A stretch of DNA of 17,454 nt from Pseudomonadota bacterium. GTDB lineage: Bacteria > Pseudomonadota > Alphaproteobacteria > RF32 > CAG-239. Under the pieces are notes generated by a model. The model ran no database searches and had not been told where the DNA came from. It saw only the letters and a program-made list of their open reading frames with translations. The DNA lies in NCBI GenBank assembly GCA_021617435.1, contig JAJWCP010000013.1, positions 1 to 17,454 of the forward strand, in the 5' to 3' direction. Position numbers and translations under genes: made by a program. Shown piece by piece: positions 7,040 to 13,363 of the stretch; position 1 is the first letter of the stretch, and every line of letters starts with the position of its first letter.

Positions 7040-7859
7040 TTTGGTCTTAACGGCGCCGGTTAAAGCTGAGGGCATTAAGCTTTGCGGAGTTTTGCGGCAA
7101 GGCGAAATTTTGCGAGCCGATGCCGGAGCTGAAGCAAAGGCGGTGGCGCTAAACGGCAAGCCGTTGCCGTTGGCAGAAGGCGGAGAGTTTTTGCTGGTGT
7201 TGGGGCGAGATGAGGCTTCAACAGTTACGCTTTCCGTTACCGATAAAAACGGCGAGGTTGCGGACTATGTTTTGTTGGTTGCCAAAAATAAATGGGATAT
7301 GCAGAGCATAAAAGGCGTAGAGCAGCGCAAAGTTACTCCGGCTAAAGAAGATAATGCGGAAATTATGCGCGAACAAACTGATGTGCGGCGCGCTTTGACC
7401 ACGCTTAATATGCAAAATCAAAGTTGGAAAAACGGGTTTGATATTCCGCTTAAAGGAACAATCAGCGGTCATTTCGGCAATCAGCGCATTTTTAACGGAG
7501 TGCCGAAAAGTCCGCACAGCGGCACGGATATTGCCGCACCGGAGGGAACGCCGGTTAAAGCCGCGGGCGATGGTTATGTTGTGCTGAACGGCAGTAATTA
7601 TTTTTACGGCGGCAATATGGTGATTTTAGATCATGGCGAAGGGTTGCAGACTATTTATATGCACCTTAAAAAATCAGCCGTAAAAGAGGGCGAATATATT
7701 AAAAAAGGGCAGGTGGTCGGATATGTCGGCAAGACCGGACGCGCCACCGGTCCGCATCTGCATTGGGGCGCCTCATTAAATAATGTGCGTTTTCGTCCGC
7801 ATGCGCTGACGGAGTTAATATCGGCGCAGTGCGCAGTTTATCATCAAAATAAGGATTAA
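7005..7859 (+). CDS. Exported M23-family metallopeptidase (peptidoglycan hydrolase-like)
   Basis: A 284-residue LytM/M23-type zinc peptidase expected to cut peptidoglycan cross-links in the periplasm. The N-terminus MRNSLIYLILSSLVLTAPVKA is a clean signal peptide. A beta-rich Ig-like section (about 22-105) and a charged helix (about 115-145) precede the peptidase domain (about 147-275). Zinc and catalytic residues are visible: H171 and D175 in HSGTD, and H251/H253 in HLHWG, so the enzyme looks active rather than a degenerate activator. The ATG at 7005 lies within the last 35 bases of xseA in another frame, with GGTGGA just upstream. A start farther upstream would bury the signal peptide. It is co-transcribed with xseA and uppP, and the pairing with uppP fits cell-wall turnover. 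Confidence 0.9.
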   Translation: MRNSLIYLILSSLVLTAPVKAEGIKLCGVLRQGEILRADAGAEAKAVALNGKPLPLAEGGEFLLVLGRDEASTVTLSVTDKNGEVADYVLLVAKNKWDMQSIKGVEQRKVTPAKEDNAEIMREQTDVRRALTTLNMQNQSWKNGFDIPLKGTISGHFGNQRIFNGVPKSPHSGTDIAAPEGTPVKAAGDGYVVLNGSNYFYGGNMVILDHGEGLQTIYMHLKKSAVKEGEYIKKGQVVGYVGKTGRATGPHLHWGASLNNVRFRPHALTELISAQCAVYHQNKD

Positions 7860-7864
7860 AAATT

Positions 7865-8674
7865 ATGACTACGCTGCAACTTGTTTGGCTCGCAATTGTG
7901 CAAGGGTTAACGGAGTTTTTACCGGTGAGTTCATCGGGGCATTTAATTTTGTTTTCAGCCTTTACCGATTTTCCGGATCAGGGTATCGGGGTAGATATTG
8001 CATTGCATATCGGCTCGTTAGCGGCGGTGGTTTTGTATTTTTATAAAACATTCGGGCAAATGATTTGCGGAGTGTTTAAGCGCGGGTTGCTGCCTGATTT
8101 CAGTGATGGCGGCAATAAATTGGCGTATTTGATTGTAATTGCCTCGCTTCCGGCATTGCTGGTAGGGTTTTTGTTGCGTAATTACGGTATGAATTGGGCG
8201 CGCACGCCGGCACTTATCGGGTGGACGGTTTTATTATACGGATTATTGTTATGGTATGCCGATAAAAAAGGTAAGACCAATCGTGAAATTAATGATTTGC
8301 GAATTAAAGACGTAATTTTTATCGGTCTTGCGCAGTGTTTGGCGTTAGTTCCAGGGACAAGCCGCTCAGGCATAACCATTACTATGGCGCGTTTTTTAGG
8401 CATTAATCGTAGTGACGCGGCAAAATTTTCAATGTTGCTTTCAGTGCCGACTATTTTGGCGGCGGGTTCGCTTGAAGGATACAGCTTGTTTAAGCAGGGA
8501 AATACGGCGGAAATCATGCTGGCTTCCGATGCGGCGCTGTTTTCGTTTTTTGCCTCGTTTGCGGTGATTTTTGTGATGCTTAAATGGCTTAAAAAATCAA
8601 CTTATATGCCGTTTGTGATTTATCGGGTTATTTTGGGAAGTGCTTTGATTTTATATTCATACAATCTTTTTTAA
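7865..8674 (+). CDS. uppP: Undecaprenyl-diphosphate phosphatase
   Basis: The integral membrane enzyme (BacA family) that dephosphorylates undecaprenyl diphosphate, recycling the lipid carrier for peptidoglycan and other surface polymers; it also gives some bacitracin resistance. Its 269 residues match the family length. The first motif LTEFLPVSSSGH (E17, S22-S24, H26) and the second PGTSRSG (163-169, with R167) hold the known active-site residues. Several hydrophobic spans are evident, consistent with a polytopic protein. AAGGA sits 9 bases upstream of the ATG, and the gene starts 5 bases after the M23 peptidase stop, so it is the third gene of the xseA run. The tRNA promoter begins 10 bases after its stop. 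Confidence 0.96.
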   Translation: MTTLQLVWLAIVQGLTEFLPVSSSGHLILFSAFTDFPDQGIGVDIALHIGSLAAVVLYFYKTFGQMICGVFKRGLLPDFSDGGNKLAYLIVIASLPALLVGFLLRNYGMNWARTPALIGWTVLLYGLLLWYADKKGKTNREINDLRIKDVIFIGLAQCLALVPGTSRSGITITMARFLGINRSDAAKFSMLLSVPTILAAGSLEGYSLFKQGNTAEIMLASDAALFSFFASFAVIFVMLKWLKKSTYMPFVIYRVILGSALILYSYNLF

Positions 8675-8683
8675 AAGAAACTG

Positions 8684-8712
8684 TTGACTTATGGTCAAAA
8701 ACTTTTTATTAA
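8684..8712 (+). promoter_or_regulatory. Promoter of tRNA-Leu
   Basis: TTGACT (8684-8689), a 17-base spacer and TATTAA (8707-8712). The predicted start is at about 8719, immediately before the mature tRNA 5' end at 8721. The good -35 and exact spacing make this one of the better promoters in the window. Confidence 0.55.
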
Positions 8713-8720
8713 ATAAGCAT

Positions 8721-8807
8721 GCTCTGATGGCGGAATTGGTAGACGCGTAAGTTTCAGGTACTTATGGGAGTTTTCCCGTGAAGGTTCAAGTCCTTTTCAG
8801 AGCACCA
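8721..8807 (+). tRNA. tRNA-Leu (anticodon CAG)
   Basis: A class II tRNA with a long variable arm. The acceptor stem GCTCTGA (8721-8727) pairs perfectly with TCAGAGC (8797-8803), followed by discriminator A and an encoded CCA (8805-8807). The D-arm GCGGAATTGGTAGACGC is typical of leucine tRNAs. The anticodon stem TAAGT/ACTTA encloses the loop TTCAGGT with anticodon CAG at 8755-8757, reading CUG. The variable arm is GGGA...CCCG, and the T-arm contains GGTTCAAGTCC. Its 3' end is repeated downstream (8965-8994). Confidence 0.97.
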
Positions 8808-8822
8808 AAAAAACTCCCGCAA
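8793..8822 (+). repeat. Direct repeat copy 1: tRNA-Leu 3' end plus half of its terminator (att-like)
   Basis: This 30-base stretch begins CTTTTCAGAGCACC within the tRNA T-arm/acceptor region and runs through seven A and CTCCCGCAA. An identical copy lies at 8965-8994, offset by 172 bases. A tRNA 3' end duplicated downstream is the classic footprint of site-specific integration by a tyrosine recombinase. This copy is the functional tRNA end. Confidence 0.85.
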
Positions 8823-8833
8823 GGGAGTTTTTT
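8808..8833 (+). terminator. Intrinsic terminator of tRNA-Leu
   Basis: CTCCC (8814-8818) pairs with GGGAG (8823-8827) around a GCAA tetraloop, flanked by A6 on the left and T6 (8828-8833) on the right. The extended stem is 11 bp and could act in both directions. It starts directly after the CCA end. Confidence 0.9.
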
Positions 8834-8927
8834 GGTAACCTGAAAGGACTATCACTTAGGCATCTAAACTCGCTTCGGGCGCTATCGCTTTCCTTGCTCA
8901 TTAAGATGTTCCAAAGAACTTGCAGAT

Positions 8928-8953
8928 AAAAAAGCAAGATGACTTGCTTTTTT
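8928..8953 (+). terminator. Second hairpin terminator between the tRNA-end repeats
   Basis: AAAAAAGCAAG (8928-8938) and CTTGCTTTTTT (8943-8953) form a perfect 11-bp stem around ATGA, with the T-run in the right arm. It would stop transcription in either direction. No gene immediately upstream needs it, so it probably belongs to whatever once occupied the space between the repeats, or acts as a backup to the tRNA terminator. Confidence 0.6.
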
Positions 8954-8964
8954 ACTTAGCGTTT

Positions 8965-8994
8965 CTTTTCAGAGCACCAAAAAAACTCCCGCAA
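8965..8994 (+). repeat. Direct repeat copy 2: duplicated tRNA-Leu 3' end (att-like)
   Basis: Identical over 30 bases to 8793-8822, including TCAGAGC, ACCA, A6 and CTCCCGCAA. It lacks the rest of the tRNA and cannot fold as one. The match stops exactly where the TGAACTGT palindrome begins (8995), cutting the terminator copy in its loop. The repeat may therefore have been longer before a second insertion or deletion. Confidence 0.85.
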
Positions 8995-9024
8995 TGAACT
9001 GTCCAACTTTTGTGGTACAGTTCA
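8995..9024. repeat. 30-base near-palindrome resembling an insertion-sequence end
   Basis: TGAACTGT (8995-9002) and ACAGTTCA (9017-9024) are perfect 8-bp inverted arms around CCAACTTTTGTGGT. The TG...CA boundaries and the ACAAAAGTTGGACAG core (minus strand) resemble termini of IS3-type elements from memory. No transposase gene or second end is visible, so this would be a remnant or a small non-autonomous element. Confidence 0.45.
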
Positions 9025-9307
9025 AAGAATGGACTTTTATTTTTGCGATTTTTGAGCATTTTTCACGGCTTTTGTATCTTGATTCTGATATGCTAACCAC
9101 GATTGATGTTGCCGAAATGTTTAACCGACATTTGGGTGGCAATATGCGCGTAAATCGCCTTTTTATCACAAAATATTTAAGCAATATTGTTATGATGCAG
9201 TTATATCGGAACTTAAAGTTATGGATAATGGCAGTCGTTTGCAATATTTATCGGCGTGTTTGATGTATCGGTTTTATAAAATTTTGGCGCTTTTGACTTG
9301 GGGTTAG
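9025..9307 (+). pseudogene. Decayed coding remnant, family unknown
   Basis: Two stretches read like protein in different frames. One is open from 8994 to 9263 and includes DVAEMFNRHLGG. The other is open from 9125 to the TAG at 9305 and includes YDAVISELKVMDNG and CLMYRFYKIL. Neither has a ribosome binding site or a complete domain, and the first begins inside the IS-like palindrome. The simplest reading is one gene broken by a frame change near 9125-9190 and truncated on the left. I cannot name the family; chance open frames remain possible. Confidence 0.3.
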
Positions 9308-9385
9308 GTAAAAGAGCATATTAAAAATCAAAAAAGAGTGCTTAAATATAAACTGCGCTTGATGAAATAGACCTTAAAATTTTGT

Positions 9386-9414
9386 TTGTAAAAAGGTAAA
9401 AATTAGGCTATTAT
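9386..9414 (+). promoter_or_regulatory. Candidate promoter of the pentapeptide-repeat gene
   Basis: TTGTAA (9386-9391), a 17-base spacer and TATTAT (9409-9414). Predicted transcription start is near 9421, giving a 24-base leader before the ATG at 9445. Confidence 0.45.
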
Positions 9415-9444
9415 ATTTTTAATTAAAAACGGGGTTGGTAAATA

Positions 9445-10701
9445 ATGGCTGATATGAATAAGAAATTTAGTTTTGACGGAATACGCGAAAAAGCTCGTGC
9501 TGCGCGCGATGGGAAAGTGTTTGATGTTGAGCAGATGTATAAAAACAGCTTTTCATGGCAGGCTATTTCAGAAGTTACCGATACGCAAAGCTCCGGTGCG
9601 TCCCGACGCATTTTACCAGATAGCGGTTTTAACTTCAGCGGTAAGGTTTTACGCGGAGGCAAATATAACGGCGAAAATTTAAAAGGCGCCAGTTTCTCAG
9701 GTTCTGATTTAAGAGAAACAGATTTTTCTAAAGCAGACTTGGAAGGGGTGGATTTTACCGGCGCTGATTTGTCGGGCGCCGACTTGTCCGGCGCCAACTT
9801 AAACGGCGCGGTATTTTCATCGGCTAAATTGCGCGGCACCAACTTTACCGGCGCCAAAATGAACGGCGTTGTTTTAGCTGAAGCCGATATTCAAGACGCT
9901 ATTTTGTTAAATGTTGAAATGGATCGTCTTGCCATTGAAGAATTGCAGGCTTTGGTGGAATATTTGGCGGTTTATTATCCGCACAAGCTTAATTTAACCC
10001 GCATGAACTTAACTTTGCTTGATTTTTCTAAAATTGACTTGCGGTATGTTAATTTGCGCGGGGTTGATTTTACCGGCGTTGACTTTACCGGCGTTAATAT
10101 TTTTGAGCTTGATTTAAGCGAGTGTATTATCAGCGTTGAGCAAATTGCGCAAGCTTTGGGGCGCATGCCGACCCCGAAAGAATTAACACAGATTTTAGCG
10201 CCTAAAAAGAAGCGCTCTCGCCTGCGCGGGATTGATTTCAGCCCCTTGTTTAACGGGCGTGGTTCCGCCGGCACGCTTGATTTAACCAAACATCCCGGAA
10301 TTACGGTGGAGCAACTTTTAAAATCAAGTAAGCAGATTTATCGCGCTATTGCCGGAAAGCCTGAGCCTAAAGATGAGGAAATTATGGAGCAATTTCATAA
10401 GGTGACGGAAGAAAAGCAAGATAATTTAGCTAAAGAACACAATGCCGAAATGCGCCGCGTAATTGAGGCGCGCAAACGCGAAGTGCGTGAAATGCGCATG
10501 GAAGAACAAAAGGATGAAAAAACGGTGGATTTAACCGATTATGAAGGTTATGAACAGGCTAAACGCCGTGAAAAAGAAGAACAGCTGAGGCAGGCTAAAG
10601 AAAAATTTTTACAAAATACAAAATCTGAAAACAATCGCTCCGCCAATATGATGAAAACCGCGCAAATGATGCGCTCGCGCGGAGAACGCACCCGCGGTTA
10701 A
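9445..10701 (+). CDS. Pentapeptide-repeat protein with C-terminal coiled coil
   Basis: A 418-residue cytoplasmic-looking protein. After a charged N-terminal segment (1-60), residues about 62-158 form a run of A(D/N)LXX-type pentapeptides (for example FTGADLSGADLSGANLNGA), predicted to build a right-handed quadrilateral beta-helix. A helical insert at about 159-181 is followed by a second repeat block (about 182-228, DFTGVDFTGVN). Then come a basic linker (PKKKRSR at 253-259) and a long Glu/Lys/Arg coiled coil (about 305-395) with an Arg-rich end. Known pentapeptide proteins include DNA mimics that protect gyrase and many of unknown role; the coiled-coil tail suggests a binding or scaffolding function rather than a Qnr-like mimic. 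The start has a GGGG/GGTTGG purine stretch and its own promoter. There is no signal peptide and no operon partner downstream without a new promoter. Confidence 0.88.
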   Translation: MADMNKKFSFDGIREKARAARDGKVFDVEQMYKNSFSWQAISEVTDTQSSGASRRILPDSGFNFSGKVLRGGKYNGENLKGASFSGSDLRETDFSKADLEGVDFTGADLSGADLSGANLNGAVFSSAKLRGTNFTGAKMNGVVLAEADIQDAILLNVEMDRLAIEELQALVEYLAVYYPHKLNLTRMNLTLLDFSKIDLRYVNLRGVDFTGVDFTGVNIFELDLSECIISVEQIAQALGRMPTPKELTQILAPKKKRSRLRGIDFSPLFNGRGSAGTLDLTKHPGITVEQLLKSSKQIYRAIAGKPEPKDEEIMEQFHKVTEEKQDNLAKEHNAEMRRVIEARKREVREMRMEEQKDEKTVDLTDYEGYEQAKRREKEEQLRQAKEKFLQNTKSENNRSANMMKTAQMMRSRGERTRG

Positions 10702-10728
10702 AATTATTTAAAATCTGCAAAATAAGTG

Positions 10729-10756
10729 TTGTTGAAAATAAAATTTGTGTTATTAT
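10729..10756 (+). promoter_or_regulatory. Candidate promoter of the rarA run
   Basis: TTGTTG (10729-10734), a 16-base spacer and TATTAT (10751-10756), with a predicted start near 10763. Just downstream CGGATA (10758-10763) and TATCCG (10773-10778) form a 6-bp inverted repeat that would sit at the start of the leader. Confidence 0.4.
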
Positions 10757-10796
10757 TCGGATACTGAAAATTTATCCGGATATTATAACTTAAATT

Positions 10797-12122
10797 ATGG
10801 AAGAAACGCTTTTTTCAAATCAGGTCAAAAGACCTTTAGCCGACAGGCTTCGCCCGCAAACTTTAGCTGAGGTTGTGGGGCAGGATCATATTGTCGGCGC
10901 TAATGCTCCGCTCGGGCGTATGCTTGCTTCCGGTAAGATTTCTTCTTTTATTTTGTGGGGACCTCCGGGGTGCGGTAAAACTACCATTGCCCGCTTGATT
11001 GCCGAACATACTAATTTATATTTTGAGCAAATTTCCGCCGTTTTTTCCGGTGTGGCTGATTTAAAACGCGTGTTTCAGTACGCGCAGGAGCGCCGCGCCA
11101 CACAAGGTAAAGGCACTTTGCTGTTTGTTGATGAAATTCATCGCTTTAATAAATCACAGCAAGACGGCTTTTTGCCGTATGTTGAAGACGGCACGGTGAT
11201 TTTGGTCGGCGCTACTACCGAAAATCCCTCATTTGAACTTAATGCCGCGTTGCTTTCGCGTTGCCAGGTGTTTGTACTTAACCGCTTGACCTCTGACGAT
11301 TTTGAGCTTTTATTGCAACGCGCCGAAAAAGAAATCGGACGCAAGTTGCCGGTTGACGATGAGGCGCGCCAGTTAATGAAAGATACCGCCGATGGGGATG
11401 GGCGCTATATTCTTAATTTGGCGGAGAGTGTGTGGGCTTATGCCAAAGAAGGCGAGGTTTTTAACAAAGATAACATTGTAAACATTATTCGTTCGCGCGC
11501 GCCGGTTTATGATAAAGGGCGCGACGGGCACTATAATCTTATTTCCGCCGTGCATAAATCATTGCGCGGTTCTGATGTTGATGCCGCTTTATATTGGGTG
11601 GCGCGTATGCTTTCATCAGGCGAAGACCCGCGTTATATTTTGCGGAGGCTTATTCGGTTTTCGGTTGAAGATGTTTCGCTTGCCGACCCGAATGCCGTTA
11701 CGCAGGCTTTGTCTTGCGCGGAAGTTTATGAGCGTTTAGGTTCGCCGGAAGGCGAGCTTGCCATTATGCAGCTTGTTGCTTATTTGGCGACGGCGCCTAA
11801 ATCAGCCGGCGTTTACAAGGCTATGCACAAAGCGTTTGAACTGGCCAAACAAACCGGCTCTTTAATGCCGCCTAAGCACATTTTAAATGCTCCGACCAAA
11901 TTAATGAAACAACTCGGATACCACGACGGTTATGTTTATGACCAAGATTTGGAAGACGGATTTTCGGGGCAAAATTATTTTCCGGACGGTATTAATCGGG
12001 TGAAGTTATATTATCCGGTTGAACGCGGCTTTGAGCGCGAAATTAAAAAACGGATTGATTATTTTGATAATCTGCGCCGTGAAAAACAACAAAAACAAAA
12101 GAAGGATATTAAAAATGACTGA
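10797..12122 (+). CDS. rarA: Replication-associated recombination protein A (AAA+ ATPase)
   Basis: RarA (also called MgsA), a tetrameric AAA+ ATPase related to clamp-loader subunits and eukaryotic WRNIP1/Mgs1, which acts at stalled replication forks. It has 441 residues, the normal length. The N-terminal PLADRLRPQTLAEVVGQDH is typical. Walker A is WGPPGCGKTT (54-63) with K61; Walker B is LLFVDEIH with D112-E113, followed by RFNKSQQD; sensor 1 is VGATTENPSF. The C-terminal tetramerisation part contains PKHILNAPTKLMKQLGY and the conserved QNYFPDG. No clear ribosome binding site precedes the ATG, but the N-terminus matches the family start. The last 8 bases overlap the following small gene, indicating coupling. 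Confidence 0.97.
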   Translation: MEETLFSNQVKRPLADRLRPQTLAEVVGQDHIVGANAPLGRMLASGKISSFILWGPPGCGKTTIARLIAEHTNLYFEQISAVFSGVADLKRVFQYAQERRATQGKGTLLFVDEIHRFNKSQQDGFLPYVEDGTVILVGATTENPSFELNAALLSRCQVFVLNRLTSDDFELLLQRAEKEIGRKLPVDDEARQLMKDTADGDGRYILNLAESVWAYAKEGEVFNKDNIVNIIRSRAPVYDKGRDGHYNLISAVHKSLRGSDVDAALYWVARMLSSGEDPRYILRRLIRFSVEDVSLADPNAVTQALSCAEVYERLGSPEGELAIMQLVAYLATAPKSAGVYKAMHKAFELAKQTGSLMPPKHILNAPTKLMKQLGYHDGYVYDQDLEDGFSGQNYFPDGINRVKLYYPVERGFEREIKKRIDYFDNLRREKQQKQKKDIKND

Positions 12123-12411
12123 ATATAATCATGTGCTGATTGTAAATCCGCAAACTGCCGATGCTTTGTCGGAAGATATTATTGCCAATGCCGCCGAGCA
12201 CGGCGCCGCAGTTGTGGTTAAAGACGAAGACGGGCTGCAGGCTTTATCTGAAAATTTGGACAACGCCCACATTGAGCGCTTAAACGGGGTTCTGCCGGAA
12301 AATATTACTCCGGCCAAAGCTAATCAGGTGTTGCATAAACTAAACTTTAAGCTTAACGGCAAAAGTAAAGTTAAGACCGTTAAGCGCGCTGCTAAAGCAC
12401 GTTCATACTAA
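12115..12411 (+). CDS. 98-residue protein of unknown function between rarA and the pseudouridine synthase
   Basis: Not recognised. It starts MTEYNHVLIVNP and contains short beta-like stretches (HVLIVNP, GAAVVVKDEDG) separated by helices, then a basic tail (about 78-98, rich in Lys/Arg) that could bind nucleic acid. There is no membrane span, so it is not CrcB, which often sits between these genes in alphaproteobacteria. The ATG at 12115 overlaps the end of rarA by 8 bases and is preceded by AAGGA with an 8-base gap. The frame is open further upstream within rarA, but that extension is only a shadow of rarA. It is coupled to rarA and followed after 15 bases by the synthase gene. Confidence 0.8.
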   Translation: MTEYNHVLIVNPQTADALSEDIIANAAEHGAAVVVKDEDGLQALSENLDNAHIERLNGVLPENITPAKANQVLHKLNFKLNGKSKVKTVKRAAKARSY

Positions 12412-12426
12412 TTTTGTGAGAAAATA

Positions 12427-13359
12427 ATGTCAGGCGTAACTTTTGTGAAAATCAAACCGGAAGATGACGGTATCAGGCTTAATCGTTGGTTTTTGAAAGA
12501 ATATCCTTCTCTTACTTTGGGCAGATTGCAAAAACTTTTGCGCACCAAACAAATTAAAGTTGACGGCAAAAAAGCCGAAGCAAACACGCGTTTAAACGCG
12601 GGGCAAGAATTGCGCCTGCCGCCGCTTGATAATGAAAAAGCGGTTAAAAATCCGGCGGTGGTTTCAAAATCAGATACTGATTTTATTCAGTCCATGGTTG
12701 TTTTTAAGGATGACAACATTATTGTTCTGAACAAACCTTCAGGTTTGGCGGTGCAGGGCGGAACCAATACCGACCGCCACATTGACGGTATGCTTGAAGC
12801 ATTAAAATTTGAAAATTCCGAAAAGCCCAAGCTTGTCCACCGCATTGACAAAGACACCAGCGGCATTTTAGTGCTTGCTCGCAACCGTCATTATGCCGAA
12901 CTTTTAACCAAGGCCTTCCGCGAACACATGTTGCAAAAAACGTATTTAGTGCTTGTTATCGGTGCGCTTAAAATGCAAGAAGGTGAAATTGATTTTCCGC
13001 TGAACAAGGTCGGTGAAAAAATGGAGCCGAGCGAAGAAGGTAAAAAAGCCTTAACAAGGTTTAAAGTGTTAGATACCGTCGGTGAAAAATTTACTCTGTT
13101 AACAGCAGAGCCTTTGACCGGACGCACTCACCAGATTCGTGCCCACATGGAATGTATGGGCTGTCCGATTTTAGGCGATAGTAAATATTTCGGGCAATCA
13201 CGCAAGCGCTTTCCGGAATTAAGCTCAAAATTGCATTTGCATGCTTATAAAATAGATTTATCACCGGTTTATAATAAAAAACTGGTTGTCAAAGCTCCGT
13301 TGCCGGACTATTTTAAAAATGACATTAACTTTTTAGGGTTAAATTTTAAGGAGAAATAA
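12427..13359 (+). CDS. RluC/RluD-family 23S rRNA pseudouridine synthase
   Basis: Converts specific uridines of 23S rRNA to pseudouridine. It has 310 residues. An N-terminal S4 RNA-binding domain (about 14-66, LNRWF...LGRLQKLLRTKQIKVDG) precedes the RluA-type catalytic domain, with HRIDKDTSG (138-146) carrying the expected nucleophile D141, and GRTHQIRAHM further on. The S4 domain plus this core fits RluC or RluD; the sequence seen here does not decide which positions are modified (955/2504/2580 or 1911/1915/1917). A GTGAG purine stretch precedes the ATG. The 3' end carries the AAGGAG used by the next gene, so it is co-transcribed with rarA and asmA. Confidence 0.93.
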   Translation: MSGVTFVKIKPEDDGIRLNRWFLKEYPSLTLGRLQKLLRTKQIKVDGKKAEANTRLNAGQELRLPPLDNEKAVKNPAVVSKSDTDFIQSMVVFKDDNIIVLNKPSGLAVQGGTNTDRHIDGMLEALKFENSEKPKLVHRIDKDTSGILVLARNRHYAELLTKAFREHMLQKTYLVLVIGALKMQEGEIDFPLNKVGEKMEPSEEGKKALTRFKVLDTVGEKFTLLTAEPLTGRTHQIRAHMECMGCPILGDSKYFGQSRKRFPELSSKLHLHAYKIDLSPVYNKKLVVKAPLPDYFKNDINFLGLNFKEK

Positions 13360-13363
13360 TCTC

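Larger units (their letters stand above)
8834..9444. other. 611-base stretch without an intact gene: tRNA-end duplication, IS-like end and decayed DNA
   Basis: No complete gene is supported here. It contains a second hairpin terminator (8928-8953), the second tRNA-end repeat (8965-8994), a 30-base near-palindrome (8995-9024), a coding-like remnant interrupted by frame changes (9025-9307) and the promoter of the pentapeptide gene (9386-9414). In 8834-8927 I see only a weak imperfect pairing between GGCATCTAA (near 8860) and TTAAGATG (near 8901-8908), with no RNA family recognised. In 9308-9385 I see nothing. Confidence 0.6.

Noticed and set aside
8834..8927. Possible structured RNA between the tRNA-end repeats
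   Set aside because: Only a weak imperfect pairing was found and no known RNA family features; not enough to call an RNA gene.
8969..9244. 91-residue minus-strand open frame over the tRNA-end repeat
   Set aside because: No start signals, and it reads through the duplicated tRNA end; its composition is not protein-like.
9667..9860. Recurring GGCGCC-type DNA motifs that could suggest a repeat array
   Set aside because: They are codons for the Gly-Ala of the pentapeptide repeats, not a CRISPR or DNA repeat array.
9423..10289. Long minus-strand open frames opposite the pentapeptide gene
   Set aside because: Antisense shadows produced by the regular pentapeptide codons; Lys/Ser/Pro repeats mirror the sense repeats.
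12019..12114. Upstream extension of the 98-residue protein
   Set aside because: Shadow of the rarA 3' end; a good ribosome binding site precedes the ATG at 12115.
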